A DNA stretch of 64,000 nucleotides from Legionella bozemanae. Its GTDB lineage: Bacteria; Pseudomonadota; Gammaproteobacteria; Legionellales; Legionellaceae. Where the stretch lies: positions 62,001 to 126,000 of the forward strand of contig NZ_LBAW01000006.1 of assembly GCF_001648595.1 (NCBI RefSeq), read 5' to 3'. Shown piece after piece: positions 46,008 to 54,672 of this stretch. The notes under the pieces were generated by a model. It was not told the origin of the DNA and searched no databases. It saw nothing but the letters and a program-made list of their open reading frames with translations. The position numbers were made by a program, and so were the translations under genes. Every line of letters starts with the position of its first letter. Within the stretch, counting starts at the first letter, position 1.

Positions 46008-46152
46008 TAGACCTCTTTCGACACTCGCTGCAGCAAGAGAAATGCGAGGAGACACAAAGCGCAGAACCGGAGTGTACATTCAGTACATGAGGATTCGAGC
46101 ACCGTATCGACGAAGCAGGTCTTCTCTGTAATAGAGTTTCGAAAGAGGTCTA
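46008..46152. repeat. 145-bp inverted-repeat (MITE-like) element
   Basis: Bounded by TAGACCTCTTTCG on the left and CGAAAGAGGTCTA on the right, and the repeat continues inward (ACACTCG against GAGTTT). TA at both ends. A 61-codon frame spans it on the minus strand but has no ribosome site or family. It lies in the 311-bp spacer between the Spy-like gene and the two-component operon. Confidence 0.7.
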
Positions 46153-46246
46153 TTGGTAAGTGTAATGAGACAATGTAATAGGAATATGACAAATGCAGTG
46201 TTTATTGTAACAGCTCTGTTACAATGCTCAACATAGAGAGGTTTAC

Positions 46247-46255
46247 TGTTATAAT
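46247..46255 (+). promoter_or_regulatory. Extended -10 promoter of the two-component operon
   Basis: TGTTATAAT, a full extended -10 with no good -35. It lies 34 bp before the ATG at 46289. Confidence 0.5.
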
Positions 46256-46288
46256 GTTGCCTGCGTACATTATTTTACCAGGTGATTC

Positions 46289-47017
46289 ATGAGCCCAAGA
46301 AAAAGTCATATATTGATTATTGATGATGATCAAGAAATTACGCACTTGATTAATGATTACCTGATTAAAAATGGTTTTCGAACCACCTGGACCTTGAATG
46401 GTTTAAACATCAAGCAATTATTAAGAGAAAATAATTTTGATTTAATCATCTTAGATATTATGCTTCCAGGAATTGATGGATTAAACTTATGCCAAATGAT
46501 TCGTCAAACTCACAGTATGCCTATTATTATGCTCAGCGCAGCAAACAGCATTGCTGATCGAGTTGCCGGCTTGGAATTAGGAGCTGATGATTACATTTCC
46601 AAACCCTTCAGTTCTCGTGAATTACTGGCAAGAGTAAAAGCACAATTACGACGGACTCAGGGCGAATTAGAGCATGATCGTAAAAAACTCACTCCATTAC
46701 AACAAATACATTTCGATAATTGGATTCTCGATCGCAATACCCATTCTTTAATTGACGAGGAATCTGTCGCTATCCCATTAAGCCAACGAGAATACGAACT
46801 GTTGGTCATTTTTTTGGAGCATCCTGGACGTATTTTGAGTCGTGATCAATTAATGGATTTGTTATATGAGAAAGACTGTGATTCACAAGATAGAACAATT
46901 GATGTCCTCATCGGCCGTTTGCGTAAAAAAATTGAGCTTGATCCACGTAATCCTCGGTTATTGTTAACAATTCGTGGAGGCGGGTATCAATTCAAAACTA
47001 AGGTTGATTTGGTATGA
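46289..47017 (+). CDS. OmpR-family response regulator
   Basis: 242 aa. The receiver domain (7-118) has the acidic pocket IIDDD, phosphorylated D56 in LIILDIMLPG, the Ser switch IIMLSAA and Lys in ISKPF. The winged-helix domain (about 140-238) contains LSQREYELLVIFLEHPG, RTIDVLIGRLRKKIE and TIRGGGYQF. It overlaps the sensor gene by 4 bp (ATGA). It is closest in style to OmpR; CpxR is another possibility. In L. pneumophila CpxR controls some icm/dot genes, but identity is not proven here. Confidence 0.88.
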   Translation: MSPRKSHILIIDDDQEITHLINDYLIKNGFRTTWTLNGLNIKQLLRENNFDLIILDIMLPGIDGLNLCQMIRQTHSMPIIMLSAANSIADRVAGLELGADDYISKPFSSRELLARVKAQLRRTQGELEHDRKKLTPLQQIHFDNWILDRNTHSLIDEESVAIPLSQREYELLVIFLEHPGRILSRDQLMDLLYEKDCDSQDRTIDVLIGRLRKKIELDPRNPRLLLTIRGGGYQFKTKVDLV

Positions 47018-48267
47018 GTCAATTAACCAAAACGGCAAAAAAAACACTGGTGGGACTCATACTAGGCAATCTATTAATCATTTTCTCACTGATGCAATTG
47101 GGAAAATATTATTATGAAAACATTCGTTCACCACTTCCTCCCAAAGCAGTGCGCTCATTGACCCATCTTGTTCTATTGTTACAAAAAAACCCTCAAGCGA
47201 TGTGGCCTTTAATCCTTAGAAATCAAAGTATTTCTTGGGCAGAAATAACCTTATCTCCGCAACCCTTATACAATAAGAATGCGTTGTTAACCTTAAAAGC
47301 CCCTGTGCTTTTTAATTTAATGAAACAAAATAAAAAATTGGAATTTTCGGTATTTCTAAAGGAAAATAATTGGTTAAATATTAAAGTGATTTCTTTTTTC
47401 CCACGGCAAGCAAACTCAATAGTCAGTTTGTTTCTTATCTTAATAGGCGCTTTGCTTTTCATTAATTATTGGGCTGTTAGATCACTAAATCAACCAATAC
47501 ATACATTAATCCAAAGTCTTCATTATAGTGAACATCAAGACAATTGGTTGCCTATCCCTATAACAGGAAATCAAGATCAAAAAACTATTTTTAAAAAAAT
47601 TAATGATCTGCAGGAAAAAGTAAATAAACTTTTAGCAAATCGCACTCGAGTGGTCACCGCGATTTCGCATGATCTACGTACCCCCTTAACTCGTTTAAAA
47701 TTACGTGCTGAATATTTAGAGGATGATCCCAATTACAGCAAAATAATGACCGACATTAATGAGATGGAGCTTATGATCCGAGAAACGCTGGATTATTTTA
47801 GAGATGTGAATGTTGAAGAAAAGCCTCAACTTTTTGATTTGGTAGCCCTGCTTTCATCATTAAAGGATGATGCTATTGAATTGAATTATGATGTTAGTTT
47901 TACAAGTGAAAGCCCAAAACTGGTGTGTTATGGTACAGTAAATTTACTTAAACGTGCTTTTAATAATCTGATCAATAATGCGGTGCATTATGGCTATAAA
48001 GCAATGATTCATCTAATTTGCCTACAAAATAAGGTGGAAATTACTATTACGGATCAAGGCCCAGGATTAGCAGAAGCGGATCTAGAACACGTTTTCTTAC
48101 CTTTTTATCGTGGCGAAAACTCACGCTCGCGTAGTACAGGAGGTACAGGACTCGGATTAACAATTGCCAGAGAAATTATTCAAATGCATCAAGGCGATAT
48201 TACATTGACGAATAATTTGCAAGGCGGGTTAAAGGTAATTGTAACGCTACCTCTTAGACCTTCTTAG
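47014..48267 (+). CDS. EnvZ-like sensor histidine kinase
   Basis: 417 aa. Transmembrane helices at about 11-30 and 133-153 flank a periplasmic sensor region of about 100 residues. Then come HAMP (about 154-207) and the dimerisation domain with H219 in AISHDLRTPLTRLKLR. The catalytic domain has N-box FNNLINNAVHYGY, DQGPGL, F-box FLPFYRG and GGTGLGLTIAREI. The H-box HDLRTPLTRL is the EnvZ type rather than CpxA (HELRSPLTRL). Cognate partner of the overlapping regulator. Confidence 0.88.
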   Translation: MSQLTKTAKKTLVGLILGNLLIIFSLMQLGKYYYENIRSPLPPKAVRSLTHLVLLLQKNPQAMWPLILRNQSISWAEITLSPQPLYNKNALLTLKAPVLFNLMKQNKKLEFSVFLKENNWLNIKVISFFPRQANSIVSLFLILIGALLFINYWAVRSLNQPIHTLIQSLHYSEHQDNWLPIPITGNQDQKTIFKKINDLQEKVNKLLANRTRVVTAISHDLRTPLTRLKLRAEYLEDDPNYSKIMTDINEMELMIRETLDYFRDVNVEEKPQLFDLVALLSSLKDDAIELNYDVSFTSESPKLVCYGTVNLLKRAFNNLINNAVHYGYKAMIHLICLQNKVEITITDQGPGLAEADLEHVFLPFYRGENSRSRSTGGTGLGLTIAREIIQMHQGDITLTNNLQGGLKVIVTLPLRPS

Positions 48268-48416
48268 CATTATATTCAAAAATAATCCAATCACAAAAAC
48301 AAGGTATTCTGCAGAAAATAAATGATTTTTTTATTACAAAGCAAAGGCGTAATACGCTGATGAAAAACTGTGTCACAGGTCACTACAAAAACCAGTTATG
48401 TTCCATTGTAGCAGCA

Positions 48417-48526
48417 CAGCGGAACCCGGGTTTCGCTCAATACATCCAAATAATGGAAGCGATCCCCACGTGGTCTATTACAAAATTGTAGCTTGGAGTG
48501 AAGAAATATCATCTCTTCCAAGCTAC
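48417..48526. repeat. Remnant of a REP-like repeat plus hairpin
   Basis: CAGCGGAACCCGGG at 48417-48430 matches the repeat at 31085-31166. A hairpin at 48488-48526 (GTAGCTTGGA with TCCAAGCTAC) follows and could end transcription from both sides. It fills most of the 293-bp gap between the convergent kinase and secreted-protein genes. Confidence 0.5.
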
Positions 48527-48560
48527 GGTTGAAAATACTCATTTAACTGCGGACATACTG

Positions 48561-49508
48561 TTAAATTAAATTTACTGCACCTTCCAAACGTGTCTTAAGT
48601 AAGAAAAGAATTGCTTTCCTTTTCTTATGGGTAAGAGCATTTGATTGTGCCAAACTCAAACAATATTCGCTAAACGCAGCAAGTTTTTCTTTACTTGTTT
48701 GTGTTGATTCATCAGGAGCATGCAATTTTTTGTAACTTTCTTCTAGCTCGCTCGCAATAGCATCCATTATTTTGGGGGCAGGATTTCCTATATTTTCTAA
48801 CCCCTCTTGTTTGCTGACTGTGGTAATTTTTTCCAAAAGCTCATTTATCTGTTCAGACGTTACTTCATTCGCTTGGGTAGACTTTTTCGTAATCGCTCTT
48901 AGGTAATTTTGATTATTACTTTCCCAATATTCTCTATCTCCCTGGAATGCAATTACAGTCATTAACACGCGAGAATCAATTTCTTTTTGATTGAATAAGG
49001 CTCGATTGGTAATATTAAAAGTCCAATCATTTTTCAGCCTAAAAAATGGCCGATACAAAGTTGCCATTTCTTTATCTGTTACAGGATCATAAATTGTGAA
49101 AGTTGTACCCCAAAAATTCATACTCGCCTTAGCTAATTTGGTGTAACCATCTTGCCCATAAATATCAAACGTAGGGAAAAAGGCAAATAATTTTTCATCA
49201 GCCGATCCAATAAAATTTTCATAATTATCATAAACATCAAAATGAGCAGTCAGAGAAAAAAATTTTGACCGTGCATATGCCAATTTATTATCGAATGGAT
49301 CAAAAAACTCATAGGTCAATAAGAGACTTAGAAATTTTCTATATAAAGTGCCCAGTTTTCGTGTTTTTGTTTCAATATCATAGCTCGTTGTTAAACTGAT
49401 CCAATGTTCTTTGATGTACATCTCATCAGGAATTTCTGTGTTACCAAAGGCAAAACTTATATTGATTATCATTAATGATGAAAACAAAATGGCAATTATT
49501 TTTTTCAT
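48561..49508 (-). CDS. Exported protein, possibly LURP-one/tubby-like beta domain plus helical tail
   Basis: 315 aa. Signal peptide at 1-20 (LMIINISFAFG). Residues 30-175 show repeating strand pairs: LYRKFLSLLLTYEFFDPFDN, FFSLTAHFDVYDNYENFIGS, FFPTFDIYGQDG, NFWGTTFTIYDPVTDKEMAT. The pattern of aromatic strands ending in Y/F-D-turns, alternating with A.A or G.A links, recalls the LURP-one/YxjI/tubby fold; this is a judgement by eye. The rest (200-315) is helical. It lies downstream of icmB in the same direction, where L. pneumophila has tphA and icmF. Function unknown. Confidence 0.5.
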   Translation of the reverse strand: MKKIIAILFSSLMIINISFAFGNTEIPDEMYIKEHWISLTTSYDIETKTRKLGTLYRKFLSLLLTYEFFDPFDNKLAYARSKFFSLTAHFDVYDNYENFIGSADEKLFAFFPTFDIYGQDGYTKLAKASMNFWGTTFTIYDPVTDKEMATLYRPFFRLKNDWTFNITNRALFNQKEIDSRVLMTVIAFQGDREYWESNNQNYLRAITKKSTQANEVTSEQINELLEKITTVSKQEGLENIGNPAPKIMDAIASELEESYKKLHAPDESTQTSKEKLAAFSEYCLSLAQSNALTHKKRKAILFLLKTRLEGAVNLI

Positions 49509-49653
49509 ATAGACCTCATTCTAAATAAATATTCCGTTGTATTTATTCTTTTCAGGAAATGAATTTGATACGTTCAAATCTATTCCTGATTCAGAACAAG
49601 GCCGATTATATGGGAGTACTCTTAAGGGAGTATTAAGTGGATTTAACATGAAT

Positions 49654-49689
49654 TTGCTATAAGAAAATAGCATTATTTTCTTATAGCAA
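49654..49689. terminator. Perfect 16-bp AT-rich hairpin
   Basis: Arms 49654-49669 and 49674-49689, loop GCAT. It is the second of two strong hairpins between icmB and the secreted-protein gene. Confidence 0.45.
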
Positions 49690-49753
49690 ACTAAGCTGTC
49701 TAGAATAGCCATATAAAATGCGTCACATTTTTACGGGATAATGTTTGTTGCGC

Positions 49754-49791
49754 GACATAAAAAGTATAAAATAATTTATACTTTTTATGTC
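49754..49791 (-). terminator. Perfect 17-bp hairpin directly after icmB
   Basis: Arms 49754-49770 and 49775-49791, loop ATAA, 4 bp past the icmB stop. AT-rich, with no U-run on the minus strand. It probably ends or protects the 3' end of the icm transcript. Confidence 0.55.
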
Positions 49792-49795
49792 AAAC

Positions 49796-52700
49796 TTACG
49801 TTAATTTAGCGGGTAGACTCTTAACATCAGGATTTTTTGAATAAGCATCAAGAATTTCGTTAATTAATTGTTCAACAATACTTTCTTTCATCTCATCTTC
49901 AATCAAACCAACCTTTTCTTTCATACTATTCAAGCGAGTTTCTAGTTCCTTAGCAACTGAACCATTAGGAAATAATGCTGCCAAAAGGCGCCTTGCTTCC
50001 CCGGGACCAAGATGGCGATACAAGTGGTTTCTCACTGTAGCATCTTCAGCTGTAGTACTGAAAGCCCATAGTTCAACCGGTCCTAAAGTCAAGGTAAGCA
50101 ACTGCACATTCACTCCAGCTTTAGTAGCGTATTGTGCCAGGAAAGTACCACCCCCTTGCCTTGGACCATGTACCCGAGTGCGTAAAGCAGCTTTTGCAGT
50201 ATCGGTAAGTCCAAATATCGAAGTAGTTTTTTCGATCGCCTGTGAAGGTCCTGCATCCATAATGTAAATTGCAGTAGCAAAATCGATCATTACAGCATCA
50301 AAGTCATCAACTGATTGTGATAATAAAGCAATTTGTACTTTCCACTTACGGCCTTCACGCATATCGATAATAACTTGCTCACGCACCGCAGCAGATTTTG
50401 AAGTACGGTGAAACTCATCATAAACAATACGTTTGTGATCTTCTCGAATTTCTCGCACTCTTTCTTGATGATATTCTTTGTATTGTTCCGGTATATTGTT
50501 TAAGCTCTCTTCAGTTAAATAATAGTGCCTTGCCAATACATAACGAGCCAGCATGTACATAACCGCAGTCTGTCTGTCTGCAGCGTCCCCGCCGCTTTTC
50601 GCTACCTCATCAAGGTCAAGCGACACCACACGCGCATCACCAATATCAAAACTACTCACACGAGATAAAATAGGATATTCACGAACTGCAGCAGAGATCA
50701 TTCGTGAAAACGCATTAATTAATGATTCACCTGTTGGTGCCGTTATTCTTTCGTATAAGTCTTCAATAGAAGGAGTACGGCAAATTGATGCAGCATCAGC
50801 TAATAAAGGCATTGCATAACGTTGAGCAAGCATCGCTTCATGCACAAAACCTGCAGAATAAAGCGAGTCTGTTACCTCCCACCAGGTTGATTTTGAATCA
50901 CGAACAAACCCAATTTCCTCTAAAATACTGTCAAGAAACTCCTCCACTCCAGGGGAGTAAGGTGCGGGATTAAACTCATCAGCCAAACTTTTATATAGTT
51001 CATCTACTACCATACCTGCCAAATCCGGCATACCATCATAGGGTCTTTCTGCTCCAAGGGGGGTAGTTAGCAATGTAATAAAGTTAACTAAAAACGCACG
51101 CTCTAATGCCGTGGGATAGCGGCATCCTAATTGTGTATCAAAAGGATTGATTGAATACTCAGGAGTCATTCGTAAACGGTGATAAGCAACCAGATGGCGT
51201 TTTGATGCTGGAAGCGCTTCTTTTAATAATGAGATAAGACCACTACTTGAAGGCCCAATATCAATAATCGCAATACGCGGTAATCGTAATAACCCACCCG
51301 ATAAGCATAAAGCTAAGTTAATCGCATTGGATAAAACTGATTTACCAGAACCTGGACGCGCATAAACCAAATCAATCCACGTCGTTTGTTCTGTAGATCC
51401 TGGCTGAAAAGGCCAAGGTTTACCATCAGGTGTCCTAAAGAGTAGTGCTCCTTTTGTCCAAGGTGATGCAGGACGTGTAATAGGCAATATCGAAACTATT
51501 GAGCTTAGTGGAGCAACTGTAGGAACTGCTACGCTGTTAAGGGTAGCGCCTAACATACTAGAAACAAAACCACCAAAAGGATCGCCACAAATTTCCGAAA
51601 CATCGGTTGATCCCCAACCTTCAATTGCTTTTACTAATTCAGAACTTCTTTGACGTAATAACGCCAATCGGTCTTCAGGCGCCCAAGTTGTGGCAACAAC
51701 TCGCAAGCGAACGATTGCTTCATCGGTATTAAGCTGAATGTATTTTAATAAATTCACCGAATCACTGATCAATCGATTTTGTGCTGAGCTAAAAGTTAGA
51801 ATCGCTGCGAGAAGTCCTTTAAGCTTAATAGTTGACAGTCCTTCACTTTCAATTAAAAAAGATATTCTCCAAGGAATATGTGCGGGCAATATACGCGTAA
51901 ATAACTGAATAAAGGGTCTTATATCTTTGGGAAATAAATCGATGTAAGTTGATGAATAAATCTTATCTCCAACCCTAACCGTACGTAAATCCAATACTTC
52001 TGCATCACGAGGAAATACTTGTTTTGCTAATGGAGGCCATAATAAATCAGAAGCATCACCTTCAAAACTATTAATTTCGCGAACTGTAACCTTATCTCCA
52101 GGTAAACTTGGCCGCCAATCATCTGCTGTATAATCAGGATCGGCAGTCATGCGAATGGCATGTATTGCATCATGAACTTCCAGTAATTTAGCAAAAACAT
52201 GAAGCGAATCTAAATCATTCAAAACGGAACGAACATACGCATCATGGGTATCACGTAACTCTGGAATTGCTGCATAGATAGTCTGGCTGTTTTTAAAAGG
52301 AGGAGCCTTCATATCTTTGATCATTTTCATTTTAGCTTTACTTGCTGCCTTTAACTGATCAGAGGGCAAATTGAATGGTCGGGTAATGAGCACAAAATAG
52401 ACACGCTCTTCTGCGCAATACTGTGCCATATAATTGACTCGTTCCTCAAACAAGTCCGTTAAATTAAGTTCCAGCCGTCTTGCAGTTGCTGTAGCTGGCT
52501 CATAAGTATCTTGGATCAATTTCCTTATATTTTGTTTATCATGGCTAAAGTAAACCTGTAAGGCATGCCCTGGACGTCCCATAGCTCCTTGAAATGAATT
52601 GGTGATACCAGCAACCAAATTGTCGAATTCTAAACTTCCAACAAGGGCTGATACCCCTTCAATTTTCAAAATAGATACCAGGGAACCATCATGATTAACC

Positions 52701-52825
52701 AATACTGTTGGACTATCTGCTGATTCCAAATCAATATAAGATTCTGTTGTTTGCTTGAGCGAAGTACTTAGCCAGGCAAAGAAGGTATCTATTCCTTCAA
52801 AAAATGATTCTGACCAATGCGCCAT
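49796..52825 (-). CDS. icmB: Dot/Icm secretion ATPase IcmB (DotO)
   Basis: 1009 aa from MAHWSESFFEGIDTF; a GTG four codons earlier overlaps the Shine-Dalgarno GAGG. VirB4-class ATPase. The N-terminal half (1-430) is an assembly domain. Walker A ARPGSGKSVLSN lies near residue 490, Walker B in RIVYDEFHRTSKS and a downstream LLSQSVDDF sensor. DotO forms the base of the cytoplasmic ATPase complex with DotB. It follows icmJ by 25 bp. Length matches L. pneumophila DotO (about 1009 aa). Confidence 0.97.
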   Translation of the reverse strand: MAHWSESFFEGIDTFFAWLSTSLKQTTESYIDLESADSPTVLVNHDGSLVSILKIEGVSALVGSLEFDNLVAGITNSFQGAMGRPGHALQVYFSHDKQNIRKLIQDTYEPATATARRLELNLTDLFEERVNYMAQYCAEERVYFVLITRPFNLPSDQLKAASKAKMKMIKDMKAPPFKNSQTIYAAIPELRDTHDAYVRSVLNDLDSLHVFAKLLEVHDAIHAIRMTADPDYTADDWRPSLPGDKVTVREINSFEGDASDLLWPPLAKQVFPRDAEVLDLRTVRVGDKIYSSTYIDLFPKDIRPFIQLFTRILPAHIPWRISFLIESEGLSTIKLKGLLAAILTFSSAQNRLISDSVNLLKYIQLNTDEAIVRLRVVATTWAPEDRLALLRQRSSELVKAIEGWGSTDVSEICGDPFGGFVSSMLGATLNSVAVPTVAPLSSIVSILPITRPASPWTKGALLFRTPDGKPWPFQPGSTEQTTWIDLVYARPGSGKSVLSNAINLALCLSGGLLRLPRIAIIDIGPSSSGLISLLKEALPASKRHLVAYHRLRMTPEYSINPFDTQLGCRYPTALERAFLVNFITLLTTPLGAERPYDGMPDLAGMVVDELYKSLADEFNPAPYSPGVEEFLDSILEEIGFVRDSKSTWWEVTDSLYSAGFVHEAMLAQRYAMPLLADAASICRTPSIEDLYERITAPTGESLINAFSRMISAAVREYPILSRVSSFDIGDARVVSLDLDEVAKSGGDAADRQTAVMYMLARYVLARHYYLTEESLNNIPEQYKEYHQERVREIREDHKRIVYDEFHRTSKSAAVREQVIIDMREGRKWKVQIALLSQSVDDFDAVMIDFATAIYIMDAGPSQAIEKTTSIFGLTDTAKAALRTRVHGPRQGGGTFLAQYATKAGVNVQLLTLTLGPVELWAFSTTAEDATVRNHLYRHLGPGEARRLLAALFPNGSVAKELETRLNSMKEKVGLIEDEMKESIVEQLINEILDAYSKNPDVKSLPAKLT

Positions 52826-52850
52826 TCCTTTCCTCACATTTAACTAATAG

Positions 52851-53477
52851 CTAACTTGAAATTTCTTCTAATGCGCTAGCAGCCCATTTTTCAATTTGTT
52901 TACGAAATTTGGCCCGCGAAGGCAATAGAAGTATATCTTTAAACAATTGAGCTCTTCTCTCTTCGTCATTTACACCTGCATCGATCATTAGCTGACCAAA
53001 TATTGCAGGGTCACTGGTTCCCTCTCCAAATTTTTCCTCCACAAGTTGTGAGCGAAACTTGAATGCTCGATAAATATTTTGTGCACTGGATTTATATCCA
53101 GTATCGTTCGTGATTGCACAAAATAATACGTGACATATGCTATTTAATTCAGGTTGAGTTAGCTCTGGAAGATAAATCAATGTTCCTCCACCATAACCAC
53201 CAACACCAACGGACTCAATAAAAAAGCACTGTGCACAAAAACAACAAGAGGTTGCTAAGTTATCCAATTTATTATTGGCGTAATTATTATCGAGATTAAT
53301 TACCTCTTGAAATAAGCGCGCTTGAAATCCACAAAACCTGCAAGTATATCTATCTCTTTGAAATACTTTTTGCTCAAACGCTTTAAATCGTTCGTCAACC
53401 TTCCTGGCAGAATATAAACGCCATGATCCCGGCGTAGCCATTAATTTCAATTTGTGTTGTTGTTGATTAACTGCCAT
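52851..53477 (-). CDS. icmJ: Dot/Icm protein IcmJ (DotN)
   Basis: 208 aa, cytoplasmic. Zinc-binding Cys residues: RYTCRFCGFQ and, about 30 residues on, TSCCFCAQCFF; this HNH-like zinc fold is known for DotN. In L. pneumophila DotN is a subunit of the DotL coupling complex. The gene lies just before icmB and 137 bp after icmD, with a terminator in that gap, so icmJB may have its own promoter. Such a promoter is consistent with L. pneumophila, where icmJ reporter fusions have been studied. Confidence 0.96.
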   Translation of the reverse strand: MAVNQQQHKLKLMATPGSWRLYSARKVDERFKAFEQKVFQRDRYTCRFCGFQARLFQEVINLDNNYANNKLDNLATSCCFCAQCFFIESVGVGGYGGGTLIYLPELTQPELNSICHVLFCAITNDTGYKSSAQNIYRAFKFRSQLVEEKFGEGTSDPAIFGQLMIDAGVNDEERRAQLFKDILLLPSRAKFRKQIEKWAASALEEISS

Positions 53478-53539
53478 CTTCTGGGCTCACATTTACAATA
53501 AACTTTATTGGCAATTATTTATTTAATACCTATTAAAAG

Positions 53540-53569
53540 ATCCTCTACCCTTTAGCAGGGAGAGGATCA
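53540..53569 (-). terminator. Terminator between icmD and icmJ
   Basis: Arms GATCCTCT plus CCCT pair with AGGG plus AGAGGATC (one bulged base). On the minus strand TTTTAAT follows. It divides the icm run into icmN-to-icmD and icmJ-icmB. Confidence 0.6.
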
Positions 53570-53614
53570 GAAATGAATCTTACCATTTTTATTATAAGAG
53601 CAACTACTATGCTA

Positions 53615-54019
53615 TTAGCTGCCACTTGTATAAACTGTTCCTGTAGGTCCAGCAGTTGTACCACCACTGCCCCCGAACATTGTAACCCCGGTTACTCCTA
53701 AAATAGAAGGTAGGAACAATAAGGCCGCAGCGATAAAAACTAAAGCAATTGGTGTACCTATTGGAATTTGGGTCGGGTTATCTTTGTGCTGTTTAAATTT
53801 CATAATAGCACCAATTGAGAAACCCAATCCGGCCAGGTAAGAACCCGCAGTTATTAATTTTGTCAAATTTGTAAATGACGAGGTAATCGTTGATGCCATC
53901 GTTCCGACGGATATCCCACCTGCGGCAGCATCTTGACTTACCAAAGCCAACAAACTTAAACAAATAAAACTGCTTAACCAATATTTGTAACTAGATTTAC
54001 TAATGACTTTACTCTTCAC
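53615..54019 (-). CDS. icmD: Dot/Icm inner-membrane protein IcmD (DotP)
   Basis: 134 aa from a GTG at 54019 with GGGAG six bases upstream. A signal-like segment (11-33, ending SQDAAAGG) is followed by hydrophobic helices at about 53-70 and 88-108 (GTPIALVFIAAALLFLPSIL). The Gly/Thr-rich C-terminus is TAGPTGTVYTSG. It resembles IcmC in its FKxxxxNPxxxxIGTPI and FLPS motifs, a sign of old duplication. Role: small integral subunit of Dot/Icm. Confidence 0.93.
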   Translation of the reverse strand: MKSKVISKSSYKYWLSSFICLSLLALVSQDAAAGGISVGTMASTITSSFTNLTKLITAGSYLAGLGFSIGAIMKFKQHKDNPTQIPIGTPIALVFIAAALLFLPSILGVTGVTMFGGSGGTTAGPTGTVYTSGS

Positions 54020-54081
54020 CTTTTTCTCCCCAATTAAATTACAAAAAATTAACTAAAATCAAAATCGTGCCCTGCCTTGTC

Positions 54082-54663
54082 TCACGATGTCCCATATAAA
54101 GTATTATTAATCATCTCAATTGTACCTACAATGTTGATTGCCAATATTCCTCCAAAAACATGCATTAAGCCTTTTCCCGTTCCTCCTGGTGGTTGTCCTT
54201 GTGAAGCAGAACGCGCAATCAACACCCATCCTCTTACGAAGGCAATCAAACCAATGACCTGAATAATAATTGTCAAAGGCCTCCCCACCACGCTTCCAGT
54301 ACCAAATAAAGTATCAAGTGTCGCATTACTACTGCTTACTGGAGCATACTGGAGGACATTTTGATAACCAAAGGTACTTACCATTAATGATGAAAACGCC
54401 GATGGAAAATAAATAAATATGGCGCCAACTAACAAATATACAATTGGTTCTTTCATACTCGTATTACTTGACATCATAGTCCGGGCTTCACCATATGTCT
54501 TTAAACTATAGACTGCTTTGAATAAAAATGCACAGCCGATTAGATACGCGCCTCCTGTAATCATACGTTCTACAGGAATCAACGAATTTGCGACATTAGT
54601 TAGTATATTAACCTGACCCGATATCCAGCAAGCAACTGTTCCGCCCGTACATGTATCAGCCAT
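54082..54663 (-). CDS. icmC: Dot/Icm inner-membrane protein IcmC (DotE)
   Basis: 193 aa with four hydrophobic helices (about 30-50, 73-92, 128-148 and 168-186). Motifs ITGGAYLIGCAFLFKAVYSL and KEPIVYLLVGAIFIYFPSAF parallel IcmD; IIQVIGLIAFVRGWVLIARS and GLMHVFGGILAINIVGT are characteristic of DotE/DotV. Ten base pairs after icmG. Confidence 0.94.
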   Translation of the reverse strand: MADTCTGGTVACWISGQVNILTNVANSLIPVERMITGGAYLIGCAFLFKAVYSLKTYGEARTMMSSNTSMKEPIVYLLVGAIFIYFPSAFSSLMVSTFGYQNVLQYAPVSSSNATLDTLFGTGSVVGRPLTIIIQVIGLIAFVRGWVLIARSASQGQPPGGTGKGLMHVFGGILAINIVGTIEMINNTLYGTS

Positions 54664-54672
54664 ACAAACACC

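Noticed and set aside
46007-46192. 61-codon minus-strand ORF over the inverted-repeat element
   Set aside because: It lies almost wholly within the repeat, without ribosome site or similarity.
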